DNA from: SIG565 sp964607025
GTDB taxonomy: Bacteria > Bacillota > Clostridia > Oscillospirales > Acutalibacteraceae
Length of the DNA: 49,175 bases
Direction: 5' to 3'
Assembly (NCBI GenBank): GCA_964607025.1
Contig: CAZSIL010000014.1
Span: forward strand, 1 to 49,175
A program made the position numbers and the translations under genes. This document shows positions 33,608 to 42,775 of the stretch, piece by piece. Numbering within the stretch: the stretch's first letter is position 1; each line of letters opens with the position of its first letter. The notes below the pieces were generated by a model. It saw nothing but the letters and a program-made list of their open reading frames with translations, made no database searches and had not been told where the DNA came from.

Positions 33608-34906
33608 TTAAGCGGTTTCATTTGCTTCTACTTCAAGAATTATCTTTTTATCTCGATTTGCACTGCGGAGTACGAACTGCATTGTGATTGTAACAAACAT
33701 CATAAGTACTGCAAACACAATGAAGGGTATATTATAATTACCAAACATATCATAGCAAAGGTTGGCAAAAGGTGCCCCCAATGCAAAACCGGCAGTGCTT
33801 GCTGATGTAAATAGTCCTACAATTTTATCGAAACTTTTATCTCCGAAAAGTTCACTTGCAAAGAGCGGAAGCATTACAGTTTCTAAAGGCAATGCAATCG
33901 ACGCGAAAACAATTCTTATGGCGGCTATTACTTTTCCAAGCGGAGTGTTGGTGATCATTACGAGACCTACTAAAGAGACCAGTGAAGATATAAGACACAT
34001 ATTCATTGTTGTTTTCATACCCACCCTGTCATACATAAAACCCGCGAAAAACTTAGTTCCTAAAAGGCATAAACTGCTCATTGTCATAAGATTTGCAACA
34101 AACTGCTTATCGATGCCCAAATCATACATATGCGGTGTTGCTATACCGCTTAATCCTTGCAGTGACATACCCGTAAACATCATACAAACAAGCGCTAAAT
34201 ATAAATACGGCTTTTTTACGGCATTGTTAAACTCCATACCAACCCAACCCGTGCCACGAACCTTATGTTTCTTTTTGATCGGGGCATTCTCAATTGACAA
34301 ATTTTTTGGTGCTTCACGAAAAAATACAATTATTATAGTGAGCATAATTGCTAAGACTAAAGCGACAAGTTTATACGAATTGCGATAGCCGAAGGGGTTG
34401 CCTTCTTCAAATATGATAGGTGACAAAATCTGAACCGCAACAGCACCGCCTAGACCGTTAGCAGCAAGTATTGCACCGGTTATTGTACCTTTGTTTTTGT
34501 TACACCATCTGTTTACCACAACACTTACCATTGCAGTACCTGTCCAAGACATACCTACGCCGAGTAGTATTCCTGCAATATAGAAGATATATAAATGTTC
34601 AGCGTATGAGTTTAAAAGAGCAAAACCTATAAGACATACGAAACCCGTGCACATAAGCTTTTTTGTGCCAAATTTTTTTACCAAAGTTCCAAAAAACAGG
34701 TTCACAGCGGTTGTTGTTAAAAATCGAAAGGTGTCATTAAGTGAAAAAGCACTTCTTTTTATGTTAAGAGCATCTGTAATTGCGGTAAGATACATTGTTC
34801 TGCCGCTTGAACAAAGTCCAAGACTTGTGCAAACCGAAAGGAAACAAATTGCTATGATTATCCAAGTGTAATCAAATTTTCGAACTTTAAAATCTTTAAT
34901 TCTCAT
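33608..34906 (-). CDS. MFS transporter (OFA-like)
   Basis: This 432-residue major-facilitator protein has twelve predicted helices, a loop with GTLVKKFGTKKLM between helices 2 and 3, and a central cytoplasmic loop. The N-terminal SSGRTMYLTAI and the overall pattern resemble monocarboxylate/oxalate-formate antiporter relatives; the substrate is not determinable. AAGGGG precedes the ATG. It is divergent from an AraC regulator 181 bp away, its probable controller. The repeated tRNA-Ala terminator lies at its 3' end. Confidence 0.85.
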   Translation of the reverse strand: MRIKDFKVRKFDYTWIIIAICFLSVCTSLGLCSSGRTMYLTAITDALNIKRSAFSLNDTFRFLTTTAVNLFFGTLVKKFGTKKLMCTGFVCLIGFALLNSYAEHLYIFYIAGILLGVGMSWTGTAMVSVVVNRWCNKNKGTITGAILAANGLGGAVAVQILSPIIFEEGNPFGYRNSYKLVALVLAIMLTIIIVFFREAPKNLSIENAPIKKKHKVRGTGWVGMEFNNAVKKPYLYLALVCMMFTGMSLQGLSGIATPHMYDLGIDKQFVANLMTMSSLCLLGTKFFAGFMYDRVGMKTTMNMCLISSLVSLVGLVMITNTPLGKVIAAIRIVFASIALPLETVMLPLFASELFGDKSFDKIVGLFTSASTAGFALGAPFANLCYDMFGNYNIPFIVFAVLMMFVTITMQFVLRSANRDKKIILEVEANETA

Positions 34907-35011
34907 TTTTATTTCCCCTTACGATGGTTATCGACGCTTATTATAATAATTGTTGTTATTTAGTGTGTAAATGTATAAAATATAACAATATGGAAAAATA
35001 CGAACAAGATA

Positions 35012-35040
35012 TTGCGATTTTTCAGATGGGATGATATAAT
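35012..35040 (+). promoter_or_regulatory. promoter of the AraC regulator gene
   Basis: TTGCGA (35012-35017), 17-bp spacer, TATAAT (35035-35040), in the divergent intergenic region with the MFS gene. Confidence 0.6.
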
Positions 35041-35087
35041 AAAAATCAAGAAAACAGTGAATTTTTTATTGGTATTTGGGTGATTCG

Positions 35088-35846
35088 ATGTTCGATTATA
35101 TGGAAAATTTAAAAATAATTTCTTCTTTTCATAAAGCAAGTAAGCTCGTTGGTGAAATTAAAAATAGAAAATGCCATGGATTTATTTTTAAAATTAAAGG
35201 TTGCGCTGATTATGTTTTTGAAGATAAAACCCTGAGAGTAAATGAAGGCGAAATGATTTTTTTACCGAAGGGCTCATCATACAATTATATAACCTACTCG
35301 CAGGAAGGCAATCTATACACATCCATCAATTTTGATGCGTCGTTCGATAATAGGGAAATTGGTGTATATTCTTTCGATGATTTTTATGGAGCAAATTACA
35401 TAATTCAAAGTTTTTCAGAACTTTGGAATTTTGGGACTTTGTCTGATAAATATAAGTGTATTTCCATATTTTACGATTTAATGTCATATATTACACGTAT
35501 GGAAAATTTGCGTAGTTTGGAAAAAAGCAAGTACGGTCTGATAGAACCCGCCGTAGAATATCTGAAAAAACACATATATGACAGTAATTTAGGGATAAAC
35601 AAGCTGCACCGTTTATGTGGAATTTCGGACACGTATTTCAGAAAGATTTTTAAATCAAGATATAATATGACTCCGCAAGAATATGTTCTGAACGAGCGTA
35701 TTTTATATGCAAAATCTATTATTGAAAGCGGTGATTACGAAACTATAAAAGAAGTTTCGGAATTGGTGGGTTATAATGACCCGTTGTATTTTAGCAAAGC
35801 ATTTAAAAAAATCAATGGATTTTCTCCATCAAATATCAGTAAATAG
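35088..35846 (+). CDS. AraC family transcriptional regulator
   Basis: An N-terminal cupin-like sensor (about residues 1-95, with VNEGEMIFLPKGSSYNY) and a C-terminal double helix-turn-helix (about 150-250) containing LHRLCGISDTYFRKIFKSRYNMTPQEYVLNERI and the second-helix signature GYNDPLYFSKAFKKINGFSPS. It probably binds a small molecule and controls the divergent MFS gene. The start is uncertain: the ATG at 35088 has GGGTG nearby, but 35076 (TTG) or 35100 (ATG) are possible. Confidence 0.87.
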   Translation: MFDYMENLKIISSFHKASKLVGEIKNRKCHGFIFKIKGCADYVFEDKTLRVNEGEMIFLPKGSSYNYITYSQEGNLYTSINFDASFDNREIGVYSFDDFYGANYIIQSFSELWNFGTLSDKYKCISIFYDLMSYITRMENLRSLEKSKYGLIEPAVEYLKKHIYDSNLGINKLHRLCGISDTYFRKIFKSRYNMTPQEYVLNERILYAKSIIESGDYETIKEVSELVGYNDPLYFSKAFKKINGFSPSNISK

Positions 35847-35866
35847 GCAGATAAATTTTTATAAAA

Positions 35867-35895
35867 TTGAACTTTTGAATTTAATATGTTATAAT
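35867..35895 (+). promoter_or_regulatory. promoter of the FAD-dependent oxidoreductase pair
   Basis: TTGAAC (35867-35872), 17-bp spacer, TATAAT (35890-35895), 28 bp before the start codon. Confidence 0.65.
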
Positions 35896-35922
35896 TTAAA
35901 AAATGCCTAAAAGGAGTATTAA

Positions 35923-37155
35923 ATGTACGATATTTTAGTTATTGGCGGCGGTGCCGCGGGACTTGTGGCGGCAATATGTGCCAAACGAAAAAACAATAAA
36001 TTAAATATTATGGTATGCGAGGGTGCAGACCGCGTCTGCAAAAAGCTCATTACAACGGGTAACGGCAGATGCAATATTACCAACAAAAATGCCGATATTA
36101 CTAAATATCACGGAACCGATGTTTCTTATACATATAATGTTTTTGATAAATATTTTGTAAATGATACAGTGGAGTTCTTTTCCTCTATCGGTGTTGAAAT
36201 TGTTTTTGAAGAAGACGGCAGAGCATATCCGTATTCTTATCAGGCATCAAGCGTAGTAGATGCTTTGCGTTTTGCTGCGGATGAACTCGGCATCGCTACA
36301 AAATGCGACTGCAAGGTTTTAGATTTTGATAAAAAAGATAATTTTACCGTTAAAACAACTAATGGCACATATAATGCTAAATCGCTCATTGTAACTGGGG
36401 GATTGTTTTCGGGCGGTAAAAGTGTCGGTAGCGACGGCTCGGTTTTGCAAATTCTCAAAAACAAGGGCTTCAAAGCGGCTAAAACCACTCCCGCGATTGT
36501 GCAACTAAAAACCGAAACCGATATTACACGGCAGTTAAAGGGTATAAAAGTTAATGCAAATGCATCCTTGCTGCTTGGTGGCAAAAAGAGTAGAACGGAA
36601 TACGGTGAAGTATTATTTACCGATTATGGACTTTCAGGTCCGCCGATTTTGCAAATTTCACGTGAAGTCGCGAGAAATTCAGCAGAATGTCAGGTCGTAC
36701 TTGATTTAGCGGTGGAGTATACGTTTGAAGATTTAAAAAGTCTTTTACTCGACCGCCGACAAAATCTCGAAAACCGCACGTTAGAAAACTTTTTAACGGG
36801 ATTTTTAAACAAGCGTTTAGGACAGGTTATTCTTAAAAAATGCGGACTGAAACTGACTGATAGTGTTACAAAAATCTCCAATAATGACATATCAAATATT
36901 GCTAAGGTAATCAAAGAATTAACCTTTACAGTGCTTGATACAACGGGCTTTAACAATTCTCAGGTTACGGCGGGTGGCATCTTAACGGGCGAATTCGATG
37001 GGTGTCTACAGTCCAAAAAATACAAGGGCTTATTTGCGGCGGGAGAGATACTTGATATTGACGGCGACTGCGGCGGTTATAATTTACAATGGGCTTGGTC
37101 GAGCGCTATGTTGGCGGCTGATGGTGCGGTAAAATATATTGGAGATAAAAAATGA
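35923..37155 (+). CDS. HI0933/YhiN-type flavoprotein (BaiN-like)
   Basis: This 410-residue protein opens with a dinucleotide-binding motif (DILVIGGGAAGLVAA) and has the family segments TTGNGRCNITN and NNSQVTAGGI, plus a C-terminal FAD-contacting GDCGGYNLQWAWSSG-like block. Members are FAD-dependent oxidoreductases of mostly unknown role; the gut enzyme BaiN (bile-acid reduction) is a relative, but sequence alone does not justify that function. AAAGGAG precedes the ATG. It overlaps the next gene by 4 bp (ATGA). Confidence 0.88.
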   Translation: MYDILVIGGGAAGLVAAICAKRKNNKLNIMVCEGADRVCKKLITTGNGRCNITNKNADITKYHGTDVSYTYNVFDKYFVNDTVEFFSSIGVEIVFEEDGRAYPYSYQASSVVDALRFAADELGIATKCDCKVLDFDKKDNFTVKTTNGTYNAKSLIVTGGLFSGGKSVGSDGSVLQILKNKGFKAAKTTPAIVQLKTETDITRQLKGIKVNANASLLLGGKKSRTEYGEVLFTDYGLSGPPILQISREVARNSAECQVVLDLAVEYTFEDLKSLLLDRRQNLENRTLENFLTGFLNKRLGQVILKKCGLKLTDSVTKISNNDISNIAKVIKELTFTVLDTTGFNNSQVTAGGILTGEFDGCLQSKKYKGLFAAGEILDIDGDCGGYNLQWAWSSAMLAADGAVKYIGDKK

Positions 37156-38720
37156 TAATTTTAAGAAATTTTAAATTGCCGCTTGATACCGATTTTGACA
37201 ATCTTTTGCCGATAGTTGCAAGTAACCTAAAGCTTTCGCAAAAGCAAATAAAATCAGTAAAGCTTTATAGAAAATCTATAGATGCGCGGCATAAAAACGA
37301 TATATTTTTTAATTGCAGTATTTTAGCCGAACTTTTTTGTGATGAAGCAAAAATAATAAAGAAAAATAAAAATGCCGAAGATTTTTCTGAGCCGAAATAC
37401 GTGTGGAGAAAGGCAGTATCAAATATGCGTCCCGTAGTTGTCGGCTTTGGTCCTGCGGGTATGTTTGCGGCTCTGACACTGGCACGTGCGGGATTAAATC
37501 CTATAATTATTGAGCGCGGACAGGACGTTGATACCCGCAAACGCGATGTCGAAAACTTTTTATCGGGTGGAAAACTTAACACCGAATCAAACGTGCAGTT
37601 TGGTGAAGGCGGTGCGGGTACTTTCTCAGATGGTAAACTCAATACAGGCATCAAGGATATACGTTGCCGTGAGGTTCTAAAACAGTTTGTAGCGTTTGGC
37701 GCACCCGATAAAATATTGTACGAGCAAAAGCCACATATTGGCACCGACATACTTGTAAACGTTGTTAAGAATCTAAGGCAAGAGATAATTTCTCTTGGCG
37801 GTGAGGTGCGTTTTGGTTGTCGCCTACAAAATATCAACATTGAAAATAGTAATATTAAGTCGGTTACATTTGAATTTGGCGGCGAATTACAAGAAATTTT
37901 ATGTAATAAGGTTATCTTAGCATCAGGTCATTCAGCAAGGGACGTTTTTGAATTATTAAAACAAATGGGTGTATCAATGCAAAGAAAACCCTTTGCGATG
38001 GGCTCAAGAATTGAGCATAAGCAAAAAGATATAAATAGCGCTATGTATGGCAAATTTGCTGAGCATAAAAATCTTGGTGCCGCCGATTATAAACTTGCGG
38101 TGCATTTGCCGAGTGGTAGAGGAGTATATACGTTTTGTATGTGCCCTGGTGGCGAAGTTATTAATTCCTCGAGTGAGGAGGGTGGTATTGCCGTTAACGG
38201 CATGAGTTATTCAGCAAGAAGCGGCGAAAACGCTAACAGCGCTTTACTTGTAGAAGTAAAACCTGAAGACCTGATTGGCGATGATATTATGGCGGGGGTA
38301 TATTTACAACGCGAAATCGAACAAGCCGCCTATAATATTGCAAACGGTTTGGTGCCGTTTTGTTATGTTGGCGATTTATTGGAAAATAAAATAGAAAATA
38401 AGGTAACTCCAACAGTAAAACCCGAAACGGTACATACCGATATTTACCGAGTTTTGCCAAAGTTTGTTGCTGATAGCATAAAATCGGCATTACCCGAATT
38501 TGATAAAAAAATAAAGGGCTTTGCCGAAGCAGGTGCCGTGCTGACTTTCCCCGAAACCCGCAGTTCTTCACCAATACGGATTATCAGAAACGAAAAATAC
38601 GAATCTTTAAGTATCAGTGGGCTGTATCCTACAGGTGAGGGCGCAGGGTATGCGGGCGGCATTATGTCTGCAGCGGTGGATGGTATGCGAGTGGCGGAAG
38701 CCATTATTGATTCGGTGTAA
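37152..38720 (+). CDS. FAD-dependent dehydrogenase of the COG2509 type
   Basis: This 522-residue flavoprotein has a ~90-residue N-terminal domain (typical MIILRNFKLP opening), then a Rossmann fold VVVGFGPAGMFAALTLARAG and the conserved SNVQFGEGGAGTFSDGKLNT. It ends in GLYPTGEGAGYAGGIMSAAVDGMRVAEAI. Its activity is uncharacterised. The ATGA overlap with the preceding flavoprotein gene implies coupled translation, and the two may share a redox task. Confidence 0.88.
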   Translation: MIILRNFKLPLDTDFDNLLPIVASNLKLSQKQIKSVKLYRKSIDARHKNDIFFNCSILAELFCDEAKIIKKNKNAEDFSEPKYVWRKAVSNMRPVVVGFGPAGMFAALTLARAGLNPIIIERGQDVDTRKRDVENFLSGGKLNTESNVQFGEGGAGTFSDGKLNTGIKDIRCREVLKQFVAFGAPDKILYEQKPHIGTDILVNVVKNLRQEIISLGGEVRFGCRLQNINIENSNIKSVTFEFGGELQEILCNKVILASGHSARDVFELLKQMGVSMQRKPFAMGSRIEHKQKDINSAMYGKFAEHKNLGAADYKLAVHLPSGRGVYTFCMCPGGEVINSSSEEGGIAVNGMSYSARSGENANSALLVEVKPEDLIGDDIMAGVYLQREIEQAAYNIANGLVPFCYVGDLLENKIENKVTPTVKPETVHTDIYRVLPKFVADSIKSALPEFDKKIKGFAEAGAVLTFPETRSSSPIRIIRNEKYESLSISGLYPTGEGAGYAGGIMSAAVDGMRVAEAIIDSV

Positions 38721-38805
38721 TGCATAAAAAATCTGCTATAATTCTTTGGTTTATCATACAAAAAGACGTGTTTTGAATTTTTTGTTAAAAAAAAGACAAA
38801 ACATC

Positions 38806-38834
38806 TTGCATTATTTTACATTTTAGGGTAAAAT
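38806..38834 (+). promoter_or_regulatory. promoter of gap
   Basis: TTGCAT (38806-38811), 17-bp spacer, TAAAAT (38829-38834), followed by a strong ribosome site (AGGAGG). Confidence 0.6.
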
Positions 38835-38866
38835 ACTATATGAAATTTTTTTAGGAGGTAATTCCA

Positions 38867-39898
38867 ATGGTAAAAGTTGCAATTAACGGATTCGGCCGTA
38901 TCGGTCGTCTCGCTTTCCGTCAGATGTTCGGCGCTGAAGGTTACGATGTAGTAGCTATCAACGACCTTACAAAACCCTCTATGCTTGCTAATCTTCTTAA
39001 ATATGATACAGCACAGGGCGGTTACTGCGGTACAATCGGCGAAAATCTTCACACAGTTTCTGCTGATGACGAAGCCGGTACTATCACGGTTGACGGTAAA
39101 ACCCTTAAGATTTATGCTGAGAAGGACGCTAAGGATCTTCCTTGGGGTGAAATCGGTGTAGACGTAGTTCTCGAATGCACAGGTTTCTACTGCTCAAAAG
39201 AAAAGAGCCAGGCACACATCGATGCCGGCGCTAAGAAGGTTGTTATTTCTGCTCCTGCAGGCAACGACCTTAAGACAATCGTTTTCAGTGTAAACGAAGA
39301 CACTCTTACTGCTGATGATACTATCATCTCTGCTGCATCTTGCACCACTAACTGCTTGGCTCCTATGGCTAAAGCTCTTAATGGCTATGCTGCTATTCAG
39401 AGTGGTATTATGAGCACAATTCACGCTTACACCGGTGACCAGATGATTCTTGACGGTCCTCACAGAAAGGGTGACCTTCGCCGTGCACGTGCAGGTGCTG
39501 CTAACATCGTACCTAACTCAACAGGCGCTGCTAAGGCAATCGGCCTTGTAATTCCTGAGCTCAACGGCAAACTTATCGGTTCTGCTCAGCGTGTTCCGGT
39601 TCCGACCGGTTCTACAACCATCCTTACCGCAGTTGTTAAGGGTGCTGACGTAACTAAGGAAGGCATCAATGCTGCTATGAAAGCTGCTGCAAGTGAGTCC
39701 TTCGGTTACAACGAAGATCAGATCGTTTCTTCCGACGTTATCGGTATGCGTTACGGTTCACTTTTCGATGCTACTCAGACTATGGTATCTAAGGTTGGCG
39801 ACGATCTCTATCAGGTACAGGTTGTTTCTTGGTATGATAACGAGAACTCCTACACAAGCCAGATGGTTCGTACTATTAAGTACTTCGCTGAAATCTAA
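38867..39898 (+). CDS. gap: glyceraldehyde-3-phosphate dehydrogenase
   Basis: A glycolytic NAD-dependent GAPDH (343 aa). The N-terminal NAD motif is INGFGRIGR, the catalytic cysteine is in SAASCTTNCLAP, and ANIVPNSTGAAKAIG and the C-terminal SWYDNENSYTSQMVRT complete the signature. Codon use is visibly more restricted than in neighbours (many GCT, CTT, AAG, GGC, GTA and few AT-rich rare codons), as expected for a very highly expressed gene. Monocistronic with its own terminator; the usual partner pgk is not adjacent. Confidence 0.97.
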   Translation: MVKVAINGFGRIGRLAFRQMFGAEGYDVVAINDLTKPSMLANLLKYDTAQGGYCGTIGENLHTVSADDEAGTITVDGKTLKIYAEKDAKDLPWGEIGVDVVLECTGFYCSKEKSQAHIDAGAKKVVISAPAGNDLKTIVFSVNEDTLTADDTIISAASCTTNCLAPMAKALNGYAAIQSGIMSTIHAYTGDQMILDGPHRKGDLRRARAGAANIVPNSTGAAKAIGLVIPELNGKLIGSAQRVPVPTGSTTILTAVVKGADVTKEGINAAMKAAASESFGYNEDQIVSSDVIGMRYGSLFDATQTMVSKVGDDLYQVQVVSWYDNENSYTSQMVRTIKYFAEI

Positions 39899-39917
39899 TA
39901 TAGCGTATAATAATTAA

Positions 39918-39946
39918 AGACGGATGAAAATTCATCCGTCTTTTTT
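39918..39946. terminator. terminator of gap
   Basis: The stem AGACGGATGAA / TTCATCCGTCT is followed by a T-run. It also lies at the 3' end of the convergent DNA glycosylase gene. Confidence 0.85.
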
Positions 39947-40772
39947 ATATTTCGAGTTTAGTTTCTCTTGCATAAAAGAAAATGTACTGTTGGATAATAC
40001 CCGCATTTTCTATTTTCTTTTCATCAAAATCACTTCCAAAAAATACAGGCACTGCACGCTTAATCCAAACGTCCTTTGGGAAAGCGTTTATGTGGCCCAT
40101 ACCGTAAAGTAACGTACAGTCGGCAACTTTTTCACCGACACCGTAAATCTTTGTTAGTTCATATCGGGCGGCATCTGTGGGTAAGGCGGAAATTTTTGAA
40201 AGGTCAATTTCACCGTTTGTTATTTTTCGTGCGGCATCAAGTATGTATTTTGCCCTAAAACCGCTTCTAAGAACCGCCAAATCATCTAAAGTGAGTACGG
40301 CAATTTTATTCGCCGACGGAAAGGCATAGCCGTGTTCCAGTTCTTCTCCGAAATTTTCACACATACGCTCGACTATACCTTTAATTCGCGGTATATTGTT
40401 GTTTTGCGAGATAATGAAGGAGCAAAGCGCCTCCCATGCGTCTTGACGAAGTATTCTAATACCTCTACCGTAATTTGCCGCGGCGGATAAAAGCGTGTCA
40501 GAGCCCAAATTCTCAATTATTTTGCTATAGTCTCTTTCCAAATCAAAATAGGGCACCCAAATATCCAGAAAATCCTTTTCGGTAGTGTCGTGAAAACATA
40601 CAGTATTGCCGTTTTGAGATATTTTAAGATATTTGCCAAAAGCAATACCGTACCAAACGTTCTTCTCGGTTTCGTGCCAACGGAATGCCTGACCGCAGTC
40701 GAGCGTCTGGGAAAGCGAAAAGTTATTCACAGTTAGAAATATATCGTTATTTATCCTTTTAAATTCAATCAT
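39945..40772 (-). CDS. OGG1-type 8-oxoguanine DNA glycosylase
   Basis: A base-excision glycosylase/AP lyase of the eukaryotic-like OGG family. The N-terminal domain has the characteristic LDCGQAFRW, the helix-hairpin-helix YGVGEKVADC contains the catalytic lysine (GEKVAD), and the Asp of FPKDVWIKR follows; SFIISQNNNIPRI is also typical. The ATG at 40772 follows AAAGGTG, and the GTG at 40781 lies in that site. It removes oxidised guanine, a plausible oxygen-defence role in an anaerobe. Monocistronic. Confidence 0.9.
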   Translation of the reverse strand: MIEFKRINNDIFLTVNNFSLSQTLDCGQAFRWHETEKNVWYGIAFGKYLKISQNGNTVCFHDTTEKDFLDIWVPYFDLERDYSKIIENLGSDTLLSAAANYGRGIRILRQDAWEALCSFIISQNNNIPRIKGIVERMCENFGEELEHGYAFPSANKIAVLTLDDLAVLRSGFRAKYILDAARKITNGEIDLSKISALPTDAARYELTKIYGVGEKVADCTLLYGMGHINAFPKDVWIKRAVPVFFGSDFDEKKIENAGIIQQYIFFYARETKLEI

Positions 40773-40844
40773 ATGATACACCTTTAAAATTTATATTTCA
40801 ATTTTACCACAAATGTAGTATAATCACAAGTGGAGTTGATAAAA

Positions 40845-41534
40845 ATGAGAGATGATATTTGCACTATACCAGTCAGCGAGGTATTTGAAGTTAATGATGG
40901 ATGTCCGATTTGCCGTATGAGAAAGACGGTTGAAGACCATATTGTTGACTATATAATGGGTGCGGCTATGATGGAACCCGATGTGAGAATAGAGACCAAC
41001 AAAATCGGTTTTTGTCCCGACCATTATGATAAGATGCTGAATCACCGCGGCAGACTAGCACTTGCTCTTATGTTGGAATCGCATTTAGATAGCGTTAAAA
41101 AAGATATTTTTGGCAAAGGTATGTTCGCAACGGCAAATAAAAAAGCGACAAAGGCAAAAACCCTTACCGAATCCTGTTTTATATGCGACAAAATTAATTG
41201 GGGCATGGAGCGGATGATAGAAACACTTTATCGCTGTTATGAAAATGAGCGTGATTTCAGAGAATTATTTAATAATCAAAGCAAGTTTTGTCTTCCGCAT
41301 TTTGAGATGCTTATTGCCGGTTGCAATAAAAAACAAATGAAACGCTACGGCGATGAGTTTCAAAAGAATTTGGTGCGCATAACCCAAGAAAACATCACAA
41401 GTCTTCGAACCGATGTCGGTAACTACTGTAAGATGTATAATTATCAGAATAATGCCGATAACTGTGATTGGGAAAATTCCAAGGATTCGGTTGAGCGGAC
41501 TATCGGTTTTCTTAGCGGAAAGAGTGTTATTTAA
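40845..41534 (+). CDS. DUF6062 family protein
   Basis: A 229-residue protein opening MRDDICTIPVSEVFEVNDGC, with paired cysteine/histidine motifs (CPICRM, FCPDHY, CFICDKI, FCLPHF) that could form metal sites. I match it to DUF6062, a Clostridia family of unknown function. The ATG at 40845 has TGGAG upstream; the GTG at 40830 would place that site inside the gene. It is divergent from the OGG1-type glycosylase, with about 70 bp between the starts. Confidence 0.75.
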   Translation: MRDDICTIPVSEVFEVNDGCPICRMRKTVEDHIVDYIMGAAMMEPDVRIETNKIGFCPDHYDKMLNHRGRLALALMLESHLDSVKKDIFGKGMFATANKKATKAKTLTESCFICDKINWGMERMIETLYRCYENERDFRELFNNQSKFCLPHFEMLIAGCNKKQMKRYGDEFQKNLVRITQENITSLRTDVGNYCKMYNYQNNADNCDWENSKDSVERTIGFLSGKSVI

Positions 41535-41562
41535 CTTTACATAATATCAAATTTTGTCGAAA

Positions 41563-41571
41563 TGTGGATAA
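41563..41571. promoter_or_regulatory. single perfect DnaA-box match
   Basis: TGTGGATAA is the complement of TTATCCACA. It lies in an AT-rich 153-bp gap, with two loose TTTTCCAC repeats 20-40 bp downstream. No dnaA or dnaN gene is near, so this is weak evidence of function. Confidence 0.3.
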
Positions 41572-41656
41572 CTTTTAGCCCATTTCAAGCGGTTTTTTCC
41601 ACTTTTCCACCGAGTTATTAACAATTTTATGTCAACCTGAATATTTTTCGGGGTTT

Positions 41657-41689
41657 ATGACAACACTTATTTTCAGGTGGTGTTGTCAT
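41657..41689 (+). promoter_or_regulatory. inverted repeat spanning a ribosome site and start codon
   Basis: ATGACAACAC (41657-41666) pairs perfectly with GTGTTGTCAT (41680-41689). The loop holds AGGTGG and the right arm includes part of the start codon at 41688. In mRNA it would hide the start of the 91-residue gene. Confidence 0.55.
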
Positions 41690-41963
41690 GGTAAAAGGTA
41701 CAAATCGTACAGTTATTGAGATAAATGATACGGGTAGCAATATGTTCGAAAAGGTGATTTTTTTTGTTACACCCGAGTATGGAAAGTTAAGCGGCGGTAA
41801 GCTCAAAGCAGAGGCACAAAAACTGATTGATAAATACTATCCCGATATAGCCGATACCGCGAAAATCCGCGATATTTACAAAAGACGCAAGGTGATTAAA
41901 ACAATTTCTGCAATTTTTGGTGCGGTAATAGTTCTTGCAGTTTCAGTCGTTCTTATTTTTTAA
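41688..41963 (+). CDS. small C-terminally anchored membrane protein
   Basis: A 91-residue protein with a charged, probably helical N-terminal domain (RTVIEINDTGSNMFEKVIFF) and one hydrophobic segment at the C-terminus (about 70-90, ISAIFGAVIVLAVSVVLIF), giving a tail-anchored layout. I do not recognise the family. The ribosome site (AGGTGG) lies within a hairpin (41657-41689). Downstream, GCAGGTATTT...AAATACTTGC (41981-42004) is a likely terminator. Confidence 0.6.
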   Translation: MVKGTNRTVIEINDTGSNMFEKVIFFVTPEYGKLSGGKLKAEAQKLIDKYYPDIADTAKIRDIYKRRKVIKTISAIFGAVIVLAVSVVLIF

Positions 41964-42052
41964 TAAATTGTAAATTAAAGCAGGTATTTTTTTAAATACT
42001 TGCTTTTTTATTTTTTCTATAATATAATTTTAAGAAAGGACGGAGGTTGATT

Positions 42053-42775
42053 ATGAAATCTAACTTTAAAATTGCTACGTCGGTAAGCATAAGGTACTAT
42101 GTTGCCGCTTTAATAACATTTTTTGTTTATTTATCTTTAACGGTTGTTGCCACAGGCGCTTTTACCGAGGTTAACGGATATACCGCTTATAATACCGAAA
42201 CCAATGAGGTTTTATATGACTATTATTTTTCCGAAGGCGAGGACATAAAGCGTGTAGAATTCGAGAAAAAAGGAATTGAGATTGGCGAACTGCCTATTCG
42301 TTCTAAGGTTTCGGGCGGCGGTAAAATCTTCACCGATGTTTTAGGACAGGTAATCGGTGGCCTTGTTTTAATCGGCTTTATCTATAGCGCTCTTTACAAG
42401 TTGGGGGATGGTGATGCAAACTTAGCTCAATTTAATCACATACAACTTGATAAAATTCGTGGTTTAAAAATAGGCATATTGGCTGTTATCCCAAGTTTTG
42501 CAGCGTGGCTTGTTGCAGTAATCGCAAAAATCGGTTTAATTTCAGGCGGTTGGTATTCCTTGTTTAGATTTATGAGTTACCAAACCTTCACGCTTATCAA
42601 CGCAATATTCGGTCAATCTACATCCACTACCGACAATATTGCTTGGGGACAATTGTTCTTGGGGCTTACGGTCATTGCCATTCCACCCGTTATTGCACAG
42701 ATTTGCTATATGCTTGGATATAAACGAATAAATATTTCATCGATGTTTTTTGTTAAAAAGGATAGGAAAATATAA
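42053..42775 (+). CDS. four-TM membrane protein of unknown function
   Basis: This 240-residue protein has hydrophobic segments at about residues 17-40, 98-115, 142-165 and 205-225, and an extracytoplasmic stretch between the first two (TAYNTETNEVLYDYYFSEGED). I do not recognise the family. The ATG at 42053 follows CGGAGG. Its stop overlaps the start of the DUF624 gene (TAATG), so the two are coupled and probably form one membrane system. Confidence 0.65.
   Translation: MKSNFKIATSVSIRYYVAALITFFVYLSLTVVATGAFTEVNGYTAYNTETNEVLYDYYFSEGEDIKRVEFEKKGIEIGELPIRSKVSGGGKIFTDVLGQVIGGLVLIGFIYSALYKLGDGDANLAQFNHIQLDKIRGLKIGILAVIPSFAAWLVAVIAKIGLISGGWYSLFRFMSYQTFTLINAIFGQSTSTTDNIAWGQLFLGLTVIAIPPVIAQICYMLGYKRINISSMFFVKKDRKI

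Noticed and set aside
41535..41687. Possible replication origin
   Set aside because: Only one good DnaA box is present, with no dnaA, dnaN or rpmH nearby.
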